64,000 bases of DNA, taken from assembly GCF_014529535.1 (NCBI RefSeq), contig NC_050737.1, positions 868,001 to 932,000 of the forward strand, written 5' to 3'. Positions 25,761-36,889 of this stretch are shown here, piece by piece; position 1 is the stretch's first letter; each line of letters starts with the position of its first letter. This DNA is from Bradysia coprophila (lineage: Eukaryota; Arthropoda; Insecta; Diptera; Sciaridae). The notes below the pieces were generated by a model. The model was given only the letters and a program-made list of their open reading frames with translations. It had not been told where the DNA came from and ran no database searches. Made by a program: the position numbers and the translations under genes.

Positions 25761-26729
25761 TCCAATTATTTTAAATGGTTTAAACATTTTAGAAGAACCA
25801 ATCAAAATCCAAAACAATTCTTTCAAACACGAATCCAAATGAAAAACATTTTGTTTTGCCGACAGTGTTTTGATACTGAAATTTTGGTCCAGCTGTCAAG
25901 TGAGGTGAATTTTCGTTTTACCAAAACACACCACGAACACCGCATCAAAACATCTCTTGATAATTTGAATTTATTTGTTTTTCTTTCATCACCATTGCAT
26001 GTGTGATATAAGCAACTTGGTGTGTTTTGATGTAGATCAGATGATCAGACTACCAAGAGTAAGGCAGACAGTAAACTGAAAGCTATCAACTTGGTATTGA
26101 GGAATGTAAAAAGAAACAATTTCAATTTACGGTTCAAAGATCGCCGACAAAAGACAGGTAAGGATTGTATTGTCAAGGAAAACGAGTATCTACCTCTATC
26201 ATGCTTCGTAGTAATGTACATATCCCCAAAGTTCTCTAAAGTATACGTATAAAGTGGACCTAGGGGTAGAGGCTATTTTGAGCTTTTGAGACACTTCTTC
26301 TGGAACGTTTGTTAACTTACCTTTAGACTATTTCTATTGGCTTACAGGTCTTAAAAATGAAAATTCGATCTTAAACAAATAAGATATGTTCAGGTATTTT
26401 CAGGTAGCGAGAATTCGATAAAAAAAAAAAATTTTACATGAGCTGTAGCACTGGTCGTCCTAATTGAAACAAAAGAAGATCTTCCCGAATACCAATCTTC
26501 TTATCTGAGATAAGGAATTCAACAAACCGAGTCGATTTGAAGAGTCGAAGATGAAATGTTATTGTAAAATTACTCAATCCAAGTCCAGCTGATATAAAGA
26601 GATGATCTATTTTGATGTCTGAATGTTGTTGATTTAAAGAAGAAGGGTTTCATGAACTCTTTCTTTCGGACAACAGCACGACAGAACGATGCAGCATGGT
26701 GGCATAGCTCAAATTCGTTTTTCTATAGA
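25761..26729. other. intergenic, no gene seen
   Basis: Upstream flank of the nuclease-like gene. The 84-codon frame at 25752-26006 begins inside that gene's first exon on the other strand and shows no recognisable motif. Confidence 0.5.
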
Positions 26730-26826
26730 GTGTTTAAGTGATAGAGATGGTCTGCTGTCAGATTCTTTTGTATTATCGATGACAGCAGACGCCGAGTTGA
26801 TTTTACATCTCGCTCTACTTAAACAC
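26730..26826. repeat. hairpin MITE-like repeat next to a hAT insertion
   Basis: Arms GTGTTTAAGT...GAGATG and TCTGCTGTCA (26730-26760) pair with their complements (26781-26826). The right arm ends immediately before the hAT target duplication at 26827, so the hAT element landed at the edge of this repeat. Confidence 0.6.
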
Positions 26827-26834
26827 CGTATAAG

Positions 26835-28644
26835 CAGGCCTCTCACACCTCCTTATTTCCTTGATTTTCCTTATTTTTATGAAAACCTCCTTATTCCTCC
26901 TTATTTTGGTAAAAAATCCTTATTTTCCTTAATTTTCGCAAATTTTACTGACAGAAAATCAAAAATTAATAAAAAAAAATCGCTGCGCGGCAAACATTCA
27001 TTTTAAAATTACTTTTATTATTTAACACAAAGAACTCTAATAGAAAAGTGAAGTGGTGCCGCATTGTCATTCCAATATGATTGATTTACTGGACTTACCA
27101 TGTTTTTCTGTGGTTTCCTTCTCGAGTATCACTTATAATACAAAGGTTTTTAAAATGGAATGGAATTACTCATTTATGCGCCTTTCAATTCTAAAAGAAA
27201 CTGTTTCACATTTTTTTTAAATTTCTTATTTTCGGACTTATAGAGGCCAAGCCAAAGTAAATGGCATTCCCTCAAAAAGGGGTTGCAATTTTTTTTTCGA
27301 TATAATTGAAGCAAGAGACACAAGAGACACAAATGTTGGTTATGATCACCGGTTAGTACCGATTAACCTTAGGAACTTATATTCGAAAATAAGGTCGATC
27401 TTCAATCGAAATTGGAGGCTTGCAATAAAAGATTTCTGCGAAACTTACCCATAACAACAATCGCATCATATGGAAATAAAACCCCATGACTGTTTGTTCT
27501 ATTGCAAGCTTAGTAGCATAGTGCCTACTGAGTTTTCCATTACAATAAGTGACTCAAGTAAGCTTTCAGCAGGATTTCTTAGATAAAAATCTGCAGAACG
27601 TATTCAGTAAAGATCCCATCAGAAGGTGTCGGGCAAAATATATAAAAAAAAAATCCGTGAAACAGTTCGAACCTAAAGCCTCTGCTAATCAAATTGATAT
27701 GTGCAAATATTGATTGCAATCTTTAGTCTATAGACTACTAAACTTTCGAACGATACCATACACGCCCTATTTGGTTCGATAAATATCAATTTTCGTTGCT
27801 CGAAGTCGAGTAAACTCGGTACACTTCAAAAAACATGAAAAACATATTTTGTACTTTTCGAACAGAAACTTACAGTCAATACCCTCTCTAGCAAACAAAC
27901 TGCTTTTTTTAAGAGCTTCCGAGCGTACGCTGAAATTGTAGCCTACATTTCTGCGTTTCGAAATTTTTGATCGCTGATATCTTTTTACGAGAGCCCCTTT
28001 TAAAAAATGTACGACCACATTTTCGAGTAAAAATATGTCAGCTTTGAATAAAAAATAAAATTGTCTGTGAAAGTTCCATGTGCTTTGAGAAAAGTGTACC
28101 TTAGATGCAAATTTGGGGCATCGGTACAGTTTTCTTATAGCACATGAAACTTTCACAGACAATTTTATTTTTTATTCAAAGCTGACATATTTTTACTTGA
28201 AAATGTGGTCGTACATTTTTCAATAAAGGCTCTCGTAAAAAGATATCAGCGATCAAAAATTTCGAAACGCACAAATGTATGCTACAATTTCAGCGTACGC
28301 TCGGAACCTCTTAAGGTGGTGAAAGAATCCAGTCGCCTTTGGAATTTACATTTAGATTACAGCGTAGTCAGTCAAAATGTAGAATAGTGTTTGTAGAATA
28401 CAAAGAAATAAGGTGTGAATTTGGCACAGAGAGCTGAGAGTTTGGTTGCTAGAGAGAGTATTGTTACAGTTCATGACAAATTCGTTAAATTTGTAAAATA
28501 GCGAAAATTTTAAGTTGAAAAATTTGTATTTTTCTCCTTATTTTTCCTTAATTTCAATTAACAATTTCCTTATTTCTCCTTATTTTTGAGCTGAAACCTC
28601 CTTAATTCCTTAATAAGGAGTCCGGAATTAGAGTGAGAGGCCTG
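26835..28644. mobile_element. non-autonomous hAT element, 1.8 kb
   Basis: Perfect 12-bp terminal inverted repeats (CAGGCCTCTCAC at 26835-26846, complement at 28633-28644) are flanked by a perfect 8-bp target duplication CGTATAAG (26827-26834 and 28645-28652). Subterminal zones on both sides are rich in CTCCTTATTT motifs, a possible transposase-binding array. No transposase frame is present; a separate palindromic element is nested inside at 27913-28310. Confidence 0.88.
27913..28310. mobile_element. palindromic element flanked by TTAA, nested in the hAT
   Basis: Inverted-repeat arms of about 170 bp (27913-28083 and 28141-28310) are separated by a loop of about 57 bp. TTAA lies at both borders (27909-27912 and 28311-28314), the target duplication used by piggyBac-type elements, though the ends do not begin with the usual CCC. 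The open frames 27767-28162 (-) and 28205-28387 (+) share sequence because they are the two arms. Confidence 0.7.
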
Positions 28645-28652
28645 CGTATAAG

Positions 28653-30163
28653 CCAGCGCCAATATATTGAAAATGAAAATGGTTTTTCCAAGAAGAAACA
28701 ACACAATTTGTTTCTCATTTACCCATGTACAAGGGATTCCGTAACTCCGTTTCTACTAGCTAATGAAATGATATAAGAGGAGCTTCTGCCGTGTTTTTAT
28801 TTATTTTTTTGGTAAGTTCTAACATCGTCTGCGTAACATGAAAGCTTTTTCTGGGTGTACAATGGTCGTCGTTTGTGGATTTATAAAATTGCGTAGAGTA
28901 GGTTGTGTTGAGAAAAGTTCTTATTGGGACCAGTAGATACTCACAATTGCGATAAACAAATGGAGGCTTAACTGCTACGACATTTATCGTCGCACTCGGA
29001 ATGGACATGCAAACACAGTTTAGATTCTAATACATAATTGTTTTTATTTCACAGATGAAAGCTGAACTATTTTATGTTTTAGTTGTACGGAACGCAAAAA
29101 CATTTTTTTTTATTTGTTTGAAGTTTACCAAAGATTGTTTTTTGTAGAACTTTTCTATTCCTTAACGACAACGTTTTCTGTGGAAGAAAATAAAGAAAAA
29201 TTTCGTGAGAAAATAAAATCGAAATTGTTTTTGAGTGAAAATCAAAAGACATCAAATATCAAAAAAAAAGCATATCAGGTCATCAGGATTAAAGGAATGA
29301 GCTAAAAAAAGTCGGAAAAGCAAAAAAGGGAATGATTGAAAAACGTCAAAGGATTTTCGTTTGACCCAAAGGATACCAAAAATTAGTTAGGTCGCATTTC
29401 ATTTACGAAAAGCCTCCGATCTTAATTTGGCATGCAACATATCGATTTTATAAATAAATAAAATGCAAAACTACTCAGTTATCCGTTGTTCCAATATTGT
29501 TCCTATTGCTCTCAAAAACATCCGAGACAACTTTCGTCGTGAAAATAATTGTTAAAATTTTCCGTCCGACGTTAGTCATGAGAACATTTGTGGCTTGGTA
29601 ATCCTGCCACGATTGAACAGACAACTATAGAGTTTCCGTATAACAATTTGTACGAAAAATGTGCGGAAAATGTGAATCGTCGAGATTTGAGAAAACAAGT
29701 TTTATCTACACGAGGTCTTTATGACGTCCCATGCACTCCGCGCGAGTCGTCCAAAACTTTGTTTCGCCGCAGTTACAGCAGAATGAAATAAATTCTTCGG
29801 TCAGCTGCAACTCATATTATGAATAAATGACAGATTTAAACGGACCACAAATATTGCCATCAAAGGCGATCAAAGCAGGTTTCAATTTAAAATTTTCCAT
29901 AAATTCGGAACAACAAAGAGTTGCTGTTGTAGCCGGTTAAAACTTAGTTCTTATTAGTTCGTATTCTGATCATGACATTAGGGAGGTAGGAGGTAGGTAA
30001 GGGTGTAAATCATTCGCGGAACGCAGATTATTTACGGATTCCATTCCATTTGTAAGTTTTTCAGATCTCAAAATCAATTGAAAACTCATAATCACAAAAA
30101 CATGCAAATGATAAAGCTCTTCACTCTGCAAGTTATAACTTACTCGTCGGATACAATACAACT
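28653..30163. other. intergenic; one weak exon-like stretch
   Basis: Mostly AT-rich. At 29583-29791 (+) an open stretch of about 69 codons (with RGLYDVPCTPRESSKTLF) ends in TAA overlapping AATAAA. It has only a weak acceptor and no recognised family, so I do not call it a gene. Confidence 0.4.
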
Positions 30164-30718
30164 TTAGTATCTCTCGCCTGTAAAAATATTTAAGAAAAAA
30201 AGAATTTTCTTTTAGACAAAATTCTTCCAAACAGAACTGTTGTTAGTTCTGATGGTTGGACTGACTTCATAATCAGACAATTCAATCAATGAATTCAATA
30301 ATATGTCTGGTGATTGACTTCCATCGACTCAGTCTATCCCACCACCGAAGCGTTTAAATAGGATTGAGTGTACATTGAGACAATAACTTACTCGCTGGCT
30401 TTCCATCGGTCCACTTTGTGAATTTTACGTGTGCAGATGCTCGTTTAGCAGCGTCTGCCTGTAAATCCGGTTTCAGCGCACCACGAAGGACACGGGCAGC
30501 AATATTGGAATAGTTGATGTAACTAAAACAAGAAATATTCCGCTTGGATCATTCAATGGAAAATTGAAGTAACCTCAAATGTACAAGGCGAAGAAAAAAA
30601 TTATGTAACATTCGACGGTACGGAGATTCCTTCGATCCGGTGAAAGACTACACTCTGGTCAATTATTTTCGATTGGTTTGTGTACTTACGTCAAACCTAA
30701 TTCTCTCCACTTCGACAT
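30164..30718 (-). CDS. sun: ATP synthase epsilon subunit, mitochondrial (stunted)
   Basis: Three minus-strand exons: 30718-30690, 30522-30392 and a 14-nt last exon 30177-30164. They splice in phase (donors GTAAGTAC and GTAAGTTA; acceptors TTGTTTTAG and ATATTTTTACAG) into 57 residues. The protein starts MSKWRELGLTYINYSNIAAR and contains DAAKRASAHVKFTKW, the conserved pattern of the small epsilon subunit of the F1 central stalk. Length is close to that of known insect copies. In flies the same protein is also known as a ligand of the Methuselah receptor. The tiny last exon (encoding SERY and the stop) is inferred. If it is not used, reading through the intron gives a slightly longer tail ending at 30354. 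Confidence 0.9.
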
Positions 30719-31058
30719 GATTTAATTGGTTTCGGGATGGATGGTTTCTCAAAACAATTTAGCGAAAAGATTCAGATTTTCTTATGCAAAACCTGAGCTA
30801 TCTGACGTACAAAGTGACAGATGACACCGAATAGTATGATCGAAATCCATGGTTTCGATATCGGTAACGATGCGACTGTTTTGCTACATTTTCGGATGCA
30901 GACTTTACATACTTTTTAGTTCGCAGAATAAAGAACAGATGGAGCTTGTTGTTATGATGTTGGACCAGTTCGATGGAATATTATTCGGATACAGCTCTGC
31001 ATAAAGAAAGAATTCGCGTTAATCTCGGGACTATAGTATAATAATAACATCCATTTAT

Positions 31059-31361
31059 TTAGCCATAGCTATTCACAAAATTTCCCTTAATTGAAGCATC
31101 ATCATCATCATCATCATCATCATTAGTCTCTCGATTTCTAATAAAATCTTCGTCACTTCCGTTAACCATACCACCGTTCTTTACACTTGTCCTACTTTCC
31201 TTGCAGCAAGGGTAACAGCTTCTGCATCGAACCATAAAGATTTGTCTCTTGTTAGGAGTCGCATAACACAGACTCGTAGTTATATGAGAAGAGTGTACAT
31301 TACAACACATAGAGCAGTATCGGTCTATTTTATATGAGCAAACTTGCTGCTCATTGGGCAT
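31059..31361 (-). CDS. possible cysteine-rich small protein, unknown
   Basis: Open frame of 100 codons whose stop TAA overlaps an AATAAA on the minus strand. The N-terminal part is cysteine-rich (YCSMCCNVH, RCRSCYPCC). The C-terminal part has an Asp run encoded by a GAT/CAT trinucleotide repeat (about 31092-31120). It has no signal peptide at the apparent start, so an upstream exon would be needed for a secreted protein. I do not recognise a family; chance is a real possibility. Confidence 0.28.
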   Translation of the reverse strand: MPNEQQVCSYKIDRYCSMCCNVHSSHITTSLCYATPNKRQIFMVRCRSCYPCCKESRTSVKNGGMVNGSDEDFIRNRETNDDDDDDDDASIKGNFVNSYG

Positions 31362-31363
31362 TA

Positions 31364-33226
31364 CTCAAATAGTGCGATAGTTGTCTTAATTGGCAGTTTT
31401 AATCGAATTGGTATTTTACAATATTCCCTATGGCGCTTCATAGTGCTGCCGGAGCAAATGTACAAATAACATTGGATTCATTGGGTGCTTCGTGTTATCG
31501 TCTCGTGTCTCGAGGTGCCATGAACGAAGTACTATTTCAAATCGATTCTGGGATGTGTTGCGGTCCCTCAGACAACCTTTGTTGCTTTGCCTGTGCGAAA
31601 GAATTTACGTTAAATGCCAACGGTGTTACACTTGCACGTGTACGAAAATCGAATGTAATGATCCTTCTAACACACTCAATGTTGATTCGAGGACCACAGC
31701 TCTTCTTATATTTGCCGTCATTAATTTAGTGTCACTTAAATGTGTCCTCCCGGCTGAACAATAACCATACGCTATTATTATTATAATTTAGTGAGGGAAT
31801 AGTTATTTGCATCATTTGGATTGAAACCGAGAGAATAATTTTTGCATAAGTATGTATGTTTCGTCGAGACGAAGTCGTAAATGGAAGAATCGAAAAAGAA
31901 TGTATAATTGTGTTTGTAGATCGTATGATGTATGACAGTATGACTCTTATAATAAATTCGTAAAATCGCAAACTTGTGATGCGCATTGATACGACTTGCA
32001 TGGGTTGTAACCGGCATTGTCTACGCACCGAAAATAATAAAACCAAAATTCATATTTAGTGGTTGTAGCAATTATTTTGTACGAAAATATTTCTCTTAGG
32101 CCTCCAATTTTAACAAAACATTTACTAACACTCGTTCACTGCGTTCACTCGTTGTAAATTTTGTTTGTTTGTATTCTTCTCGGTATATGTATAACATACT
32201 GAAAAATGACTCCTGATCACATCGTGTTACAATGTACTATAATTGGATCTAGTGAATGTGATTTTTAGTTTAGTCAACGCACTGTCAGTGCACTGACAGT
32301 GCGTTGGTTTATTTTTTTTAAGTATATTTCAGAGTTTGCTGCAAGTTCCTGTTGTGGACGTGTCGGTATTCGTAGCGTGCTTAAGCGATTCAGTCATCGT
32401 AATTTAGTATCCAAAGTTAAAGAAAAATTCGGGTTGTATTGTAATCAGTGACAAAAGATCGAGGACTGAAAAGCAATGAACGTCAACACAAGGTATGGTC
32501 GAATGTCAAACTTTGTATGAAGCGGATGACATACCTCATGAGAGGTGAGTTTGTTTATATGAAATCGCCATGTCCTCCGGTTTGTATGAAGAGACCATAC
32601 CTGGTTTGTTCATTGCTGAAAATAGCTATTTTGATGACGTGTGCCAAAATGGAAATTTTGCGCAATAGATGTGAAATTTTGCTATAGTTTGCAGGAAGAT
32701 AGGTTAAATGTGACATCGCCTTCACTCGTGATCGGTAATTTTTCAACTGAACATAATTCACGACTAAAACTCGGGCTAGACCTTAGACCACGGTCTAATT
32801 AAGGTGTCATATTTATTCGACTTTACGATTTGCGATCATTGTTTTCCACCTGCATTTCTATATTATACGATCGATTTATCTAGTAATTGAGATCGAAGAA
32901 TAACATTTCGTTTCACTACAAGGGGCTCTAGTTAATTATAAAATTCGTGTCAGTATAACTGACACAATTGATAAGCCTAAACGTTCTAACGTCTCTAGGC
33001 TATACTTATTAACCAAAATATACACATACATCACTCCAGAGATAAGAAGACAGTGTATCAAAACAGTATACAGCTTATAAGCAGATGATAAGACGTTTTT
33101 CAGAAAGTAATATTGTTTGTGGTGCATACAAAAACATAAACGCTTCGGGTAACTGGTTACTCTCACTGAATTGTGTGAAAATACATGTTTTTTGTCTGAG
33201 TCAAGACAAATTCTCAGCGTTGAATA
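31364..33226. other. intergenic region upstream of the Nudix-like gene
   Basis: Overlapping open frames at 31430-31764 (+) are cysteine-containing but unsupported by splice or family evidence. The stretch includes a perfect 32-bp palindrome at 32275-32306 and small imperfect inverted repeats around 32480-32620. The promoter of the gene at 33227 should lie in the right end. Confidence 0.45.
32275..32306. repeat. perfect 32-bp palindrome
   Basis: Self-complementary sequence with no central spacer; half-site CAACGCACTGTCAGTG. It contains CACTGACAGTG overlaps, so a dimeric binding site or the remnant ends of a small inverted-repeat element are both possible. Confidence 0.75.
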
Positions 33227-33816
33227 ATGACCGAGTCCCACGATATTTACGTGCAAATTTTGCCAATCATTAAATCGCAGTCTTCGAATAAAATCGTTTT
33301 GTGTAAATGGATCCAAGGAGACTACAAGGACCGATACACCGGATTGATTAGACCTGTCGCTTCTCAGGTAAGGAAACATATTTAGCTGAAAGATGGGGGC
33401 TTCCCCATTCATTTGCCAATTAAATTCCCAAGGCGTCTCCGAACGATTCAAATTTCCGTGAGAAACTTGAAGCAGTCGCAACATCTCTCCTACCCCAACA
33501 TCTGACACCGCATAAACAGGGCATTGAGCTAACGGCAATTTTACGTTTCACCGATCCACCAGCATACACTGAGTATGTTTACATCGTTTACTTGAATGAG
33601 GATGCAGTAGCAATAACAGATGTTTTGTTTGATGACAATCCGTGTGAATGGTTTCGTTGGGAGGATATTCCGTTCGAGCAGATGCCAGAAGATGATGGTT
33701 TATGGTATCCAAAGGTACTGCAGGAGGGGCTCAAAGTAACTGGTTCGTTTACGTTTGGTTCATGGAGTGAGAAAACACTGAAAGCACATCATATTGATGC
33801 CGTGACGCAATTGTAA
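33227..33816 (+). CDS. MTH1/NUDT1-like Nudix-fold protein with a degenerate Nudix box
   Basis: Two exons, 33227-33367 and 33433-33816, joined in phase (donor GTAAGG, acceptor TTCCCAAG), encode 174 residues. The ends resemble NUDT1/MTH1: an N-terminal strand then YKDRYTGLIRP, and the C-terminal block EWFRWEDIPFEQMPEDDGLW (120-139) followed by YPKVLQEGLKVTGSFTF, where MTH1 has its substrate pocket. Between them the expected Nudix box (G-x5-E-x7-RE-UxEE-xGU) is absent. That position, about 39-65, reads GLIRPVASQASPNDSNFREK and has no REUxEE, so metal binding and hydrolysis are doubtful. It may be a non-catalytic paralogue. AATAAA lies at 33835-33840. It converges on the minus-strand membrane-protein gene, whose stop is about 155 bp away. 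Confidence 0.78.
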
Positions 33817-33971
33817 CGCATTTTTATTTTGAGAAATAAAAGTTTATTCGTTTGTTCGCTTAAGGAAGACAGGGACAGTCATGGTTTAATTTTTTAGCAA
33901 ATTTATGTTTTTGGAGTGAATTCGGAGGGTCAAGAAACTATGACTCGATACCGTTCTCAGTATCTCGTAAC

Positions 33972-36889
33972 TTAATTGTAAGTCGAAAAACTCCTCGCTA
34001 GTTTTCCGTCACTGTCAAATGCGCTCACAGCTATTTGCGGTATCGGTGCCTTCTCCAATTTTGTTCTTTTGTCCACATTTTGATTTTCCGTTCTGGTCTT
34101 AGATGATTTCGATTTTACTTTCTTCGAACCTTCCACCTCATCCAGCGTGACGCTTGTAGTTGCACTTTTCACTGATAAGGCAGCAATTTCCGATAATGCT
34201 ATACTATCCGCACGACTGGCACGCAAATTATTTTCCTGCAATAGAAATGGTGCATCAGACATAATGTGGCTGTAAGTGAACATGGAGTGTAAGTACTGCA
34301 ATGATTCTGCGTTGTTTGTCTTTTTTGGCTAGAAATAGAACCCATCCGCCGTATAAAATCATAATCAACGCTGGTATTGTTACGCCGGCTAGTACAGGAA
34401 TTTTTCTGATCCAAGCTTGATAGAGTACGGACAAAATTAATATGAATGCGACCATTAATGCAACCATACGCCCAGTGGCTCGTCTTTCCTCCTATGAAAA
34501 ATTAGAAAATTTGGTTTTCTTTAATTAAAATTAGAACAGCGTTAATAAGATGGTGGTAGCGACAACAAAAATTAGCCATGAGTTATGACTAACAGAGCCG
34601 CTAATAATACATCAGATGCTAGGTTCTGAAAGGGCAGGTTAAACTATTCAGGAAAGAAGGTGACAGCAAAATTTTAACGAATGAAAAATTTACTAAAATA
34701 GCTAGTCCTTTGCATATTACCTACTAAAAATAGAGTAGTACTTTAATCCAAGAACACGAATATTTCCAGACCTTTTTTTAATTTCATTGGAAAATTACAA
34801 TTAAGACTGCTAATGGTATTAGGGACCGTTCATAAATGACGTCCGCAGTTTGGGGGGAGGGGGGACTCAAGAAAACGTGACGGCCCGAACAAAATTGGGT
34901 CAAATTTGACCATTTTTGCGTGACGATGGGGGAGGAGGGGGTCTAAAATCGACTAATAGTAGTGGACGTCATTTATGAATGACCCCTTATTGGTATCAAA
35001 ATACAATTCTATTTGACGTGGTAAAACCTCTATTGTCCTGTAAGGTGTTTTATACTATGCCGTGCATGTAATGTACAAATTTTCTGTCGGAAAAAATGGC
35101 TCCGTGCGCCATAAGTTCTATAATATTTTTCTTTGTTCCACATTGCTTGTCATGAAAAGTTGTGAAACCAATATTTTTTTCGGAAAATGGTAAAGTGGTT
35201 TTCTCAGCCGTAAAAAGCATTTAACCTGTCACATACATTCATCTGTTATCGATAATGACGACAAAAATAATGACAAGCTCTTGGTAATATTGTCCTTTAT
35301 ATATGGTAAAGTTAAAAAAATGAAATACAAGATTTGAAATCATCCGATTAAAAATACTTTGATCGATGGAAGTAATATACCCGATAATAATAATACTGGT
35401 CATATGCTTTCCGTCTGTAACAGGTTAAGTCAGGATAAGTAACCGCCACATAACATTACCAATGTTACCAACTACGGCAGAGTAAAAGGAGGAAAGTGGA
35501 AAAAAGTGGATGAAAATATTTATGGTGTAGAATTATCAATCTTCATAACGGAAGCAAGGTGAAATATGAAAAATCGAACGGGAAATCGAATGAAAAGTCA
35601 AACGGAAGATCGAACAAGAAATCGGACGGAGTGTCGAACGAAAAGTCAAATGGCGAGCGGTGATGAAAGCTTTAGGCTTGGCGCGCAGGAGTGCGTATGA
35701 GGTAAATGATTGAGGATGTTCAAGAGTTTTGATTTTTACGAAGGTCTTTATTTCGAAAAAGTTTTTAAGGTCAAGTGGTTGAGTGTTTTTCGGTTTTTCG
35801 GGTTGTTTTCTGTTTTATTTTTAATTTTATTTTGATTTTGTTTAACTTGATTTCGATCGACTCCGTTCTGCTGCGTCTAAAGGATGTTTTTCGAAGCAGC
35901 CTTCCAGGAATTTTCCGTATTTCCTTCGTAAGGTGGCACGAAATCGATTGAACAAACTTTAAGACACTAGTTCAAGCGTAAATTTTGCGGCTGCATCGTG
36001 TAACGGACCAATGGAAGCGACTGAAGATGGTTAGATCACGCTAACCTCTGACCGCCACTGGATCCAGAGGTCGAAACGACAATTTGTCTCACATTAGCTT
36101 CACGAAAGGGAAGAGTAATTCTGATCTGTTTGTTTAGCTGTGTTCGATTGAATTTTACTTGTTCTGAGCTCAGGCTCTTTTTGTGAGTGAAATTTTTGTT
36201 GTTGCATGTTAGATAACGCCACCCCTGGAATTAGTCTGGTTTCCAGGTAAAATAAAGTTTTGTACCACCGGTCGATTACAAGGTTAACTTTACTCTGTCA
36301 TTTACCAACGAATATTAACTTGGATATTGACTGTGGAATGAGAATAAAGAGATATTGATTGTAATTGTTGAAAATGTGACTTCTTTAATTTCTCACACGG
36401 TATTGTTGATTGTTCACTTTTTGCGATATGAACACGCATACCAGATAATTTCCCTCTTGGTTATAAATATATCTGAACAATTCAAAATAGAAAATCAAAC
36501 ATTTATTTCGTAATATACCTAGCTGTTGTGTTCACCACTTCAATGATGCTCTTCATGAAATCTCATATAAGATTATTTTGAAGTGACAAACTTTTGTTCG
36601 AATTTCAGAAAAATCTTAGTGCCTTGATTTTGCTCTATAAATGCACTCAACTGACCTTAGTCTTACAACGAATAATAATCTTTCAAAGTATCAGAAGAGA
36701 AATTGACTGCACAACCAGTCTTCGTAACGTTGGACTTAGAGTTTAAAAAAATCCTTCAAACTCTAAATCACTTTCCGTCCAATCAGATTAGAATTTAATT
36801 CCAAAAACATTTTTGTTACTAACCCGTGACGCAACAGGATCCAGTGGTTGTGGTAGAACATTTAACTCTTCACTCACACGTTTGGCCAT
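33972..36889 (-). CDS. two-pass membrane protein, 174 aa, unknown family
   Basis: Three minus-strand exons, 36889-36824, 34491-34297 and 34235-33972, are all phase 0 and of 22, 65 and 87 codons. The start is MAKRVSEELNVLPQPLDPVA. Two hydrophobic segments follow in the second exon (ALMVAFILILSVLYQAW and VTIPALIMILYGGWVLFLA). The cytosol-type tail is Ser/Lys-rich (VKSKSSKTRTENQN). The second exon begins EERRATGR after the acceptor TTTTTCATAG, and its donor GTACTT is weaker than average. I do not recognise the family. The 2.3-kb first intron holds a MITE at 34821. The short N-terminus has no signal peptide, so a hairpin topology is possible. Confidence 0.65.
34821..34988. mobile_element. MITE with GTTCATAAATGACGTCC ends
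   Basis: About 167 bp with terminal inverted repeats (AGGGACCGTTCATAAATGACGTCC-like, against its complement ending near 34988) and G-rich subterminal runs (GGGGGGAGGGGGG, GGGGGAGGAGGGGG). Ends with a TTCATAAAT-ACGT core recur widely in animal genomes, as I recall. No convincing target duplication was found. It lies in the first intron of the membrane-protein gene. Confidence 0.7.
35563..35652. repeat. degenerate ~13-bp tandem repeat
   Basis: Six to seven imperfect repeats of a unit like AAATCGAACGGAA in the intron of the membrane-protein gene. Confidence 0.6.

Noticed and set aside
27767..28387. Two similar open frames on opposite strands
   Set aside because: They are the two arms of the nested 398-bp palindrome, so their likeness is structural, not a gene pair.
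29970..30230. 86-codon minus-strand frame
   Set aside because: It overlaps the inferred last exon of stunted in another frame and has no independent support.
31430..31764. Cysteine-containing overlapping frames
   Set aside because: Two frames overlap, no splice evidence links them, and no family is recognisable.
32936..33538. 200-codon minus-strand open frame
   Set aside because: It overlaps both exons of the Nudix-like gene in antisense and its translation mirrors that coding sequence; the + strand gene has splice sites, family similarity and a poly(A) signal.
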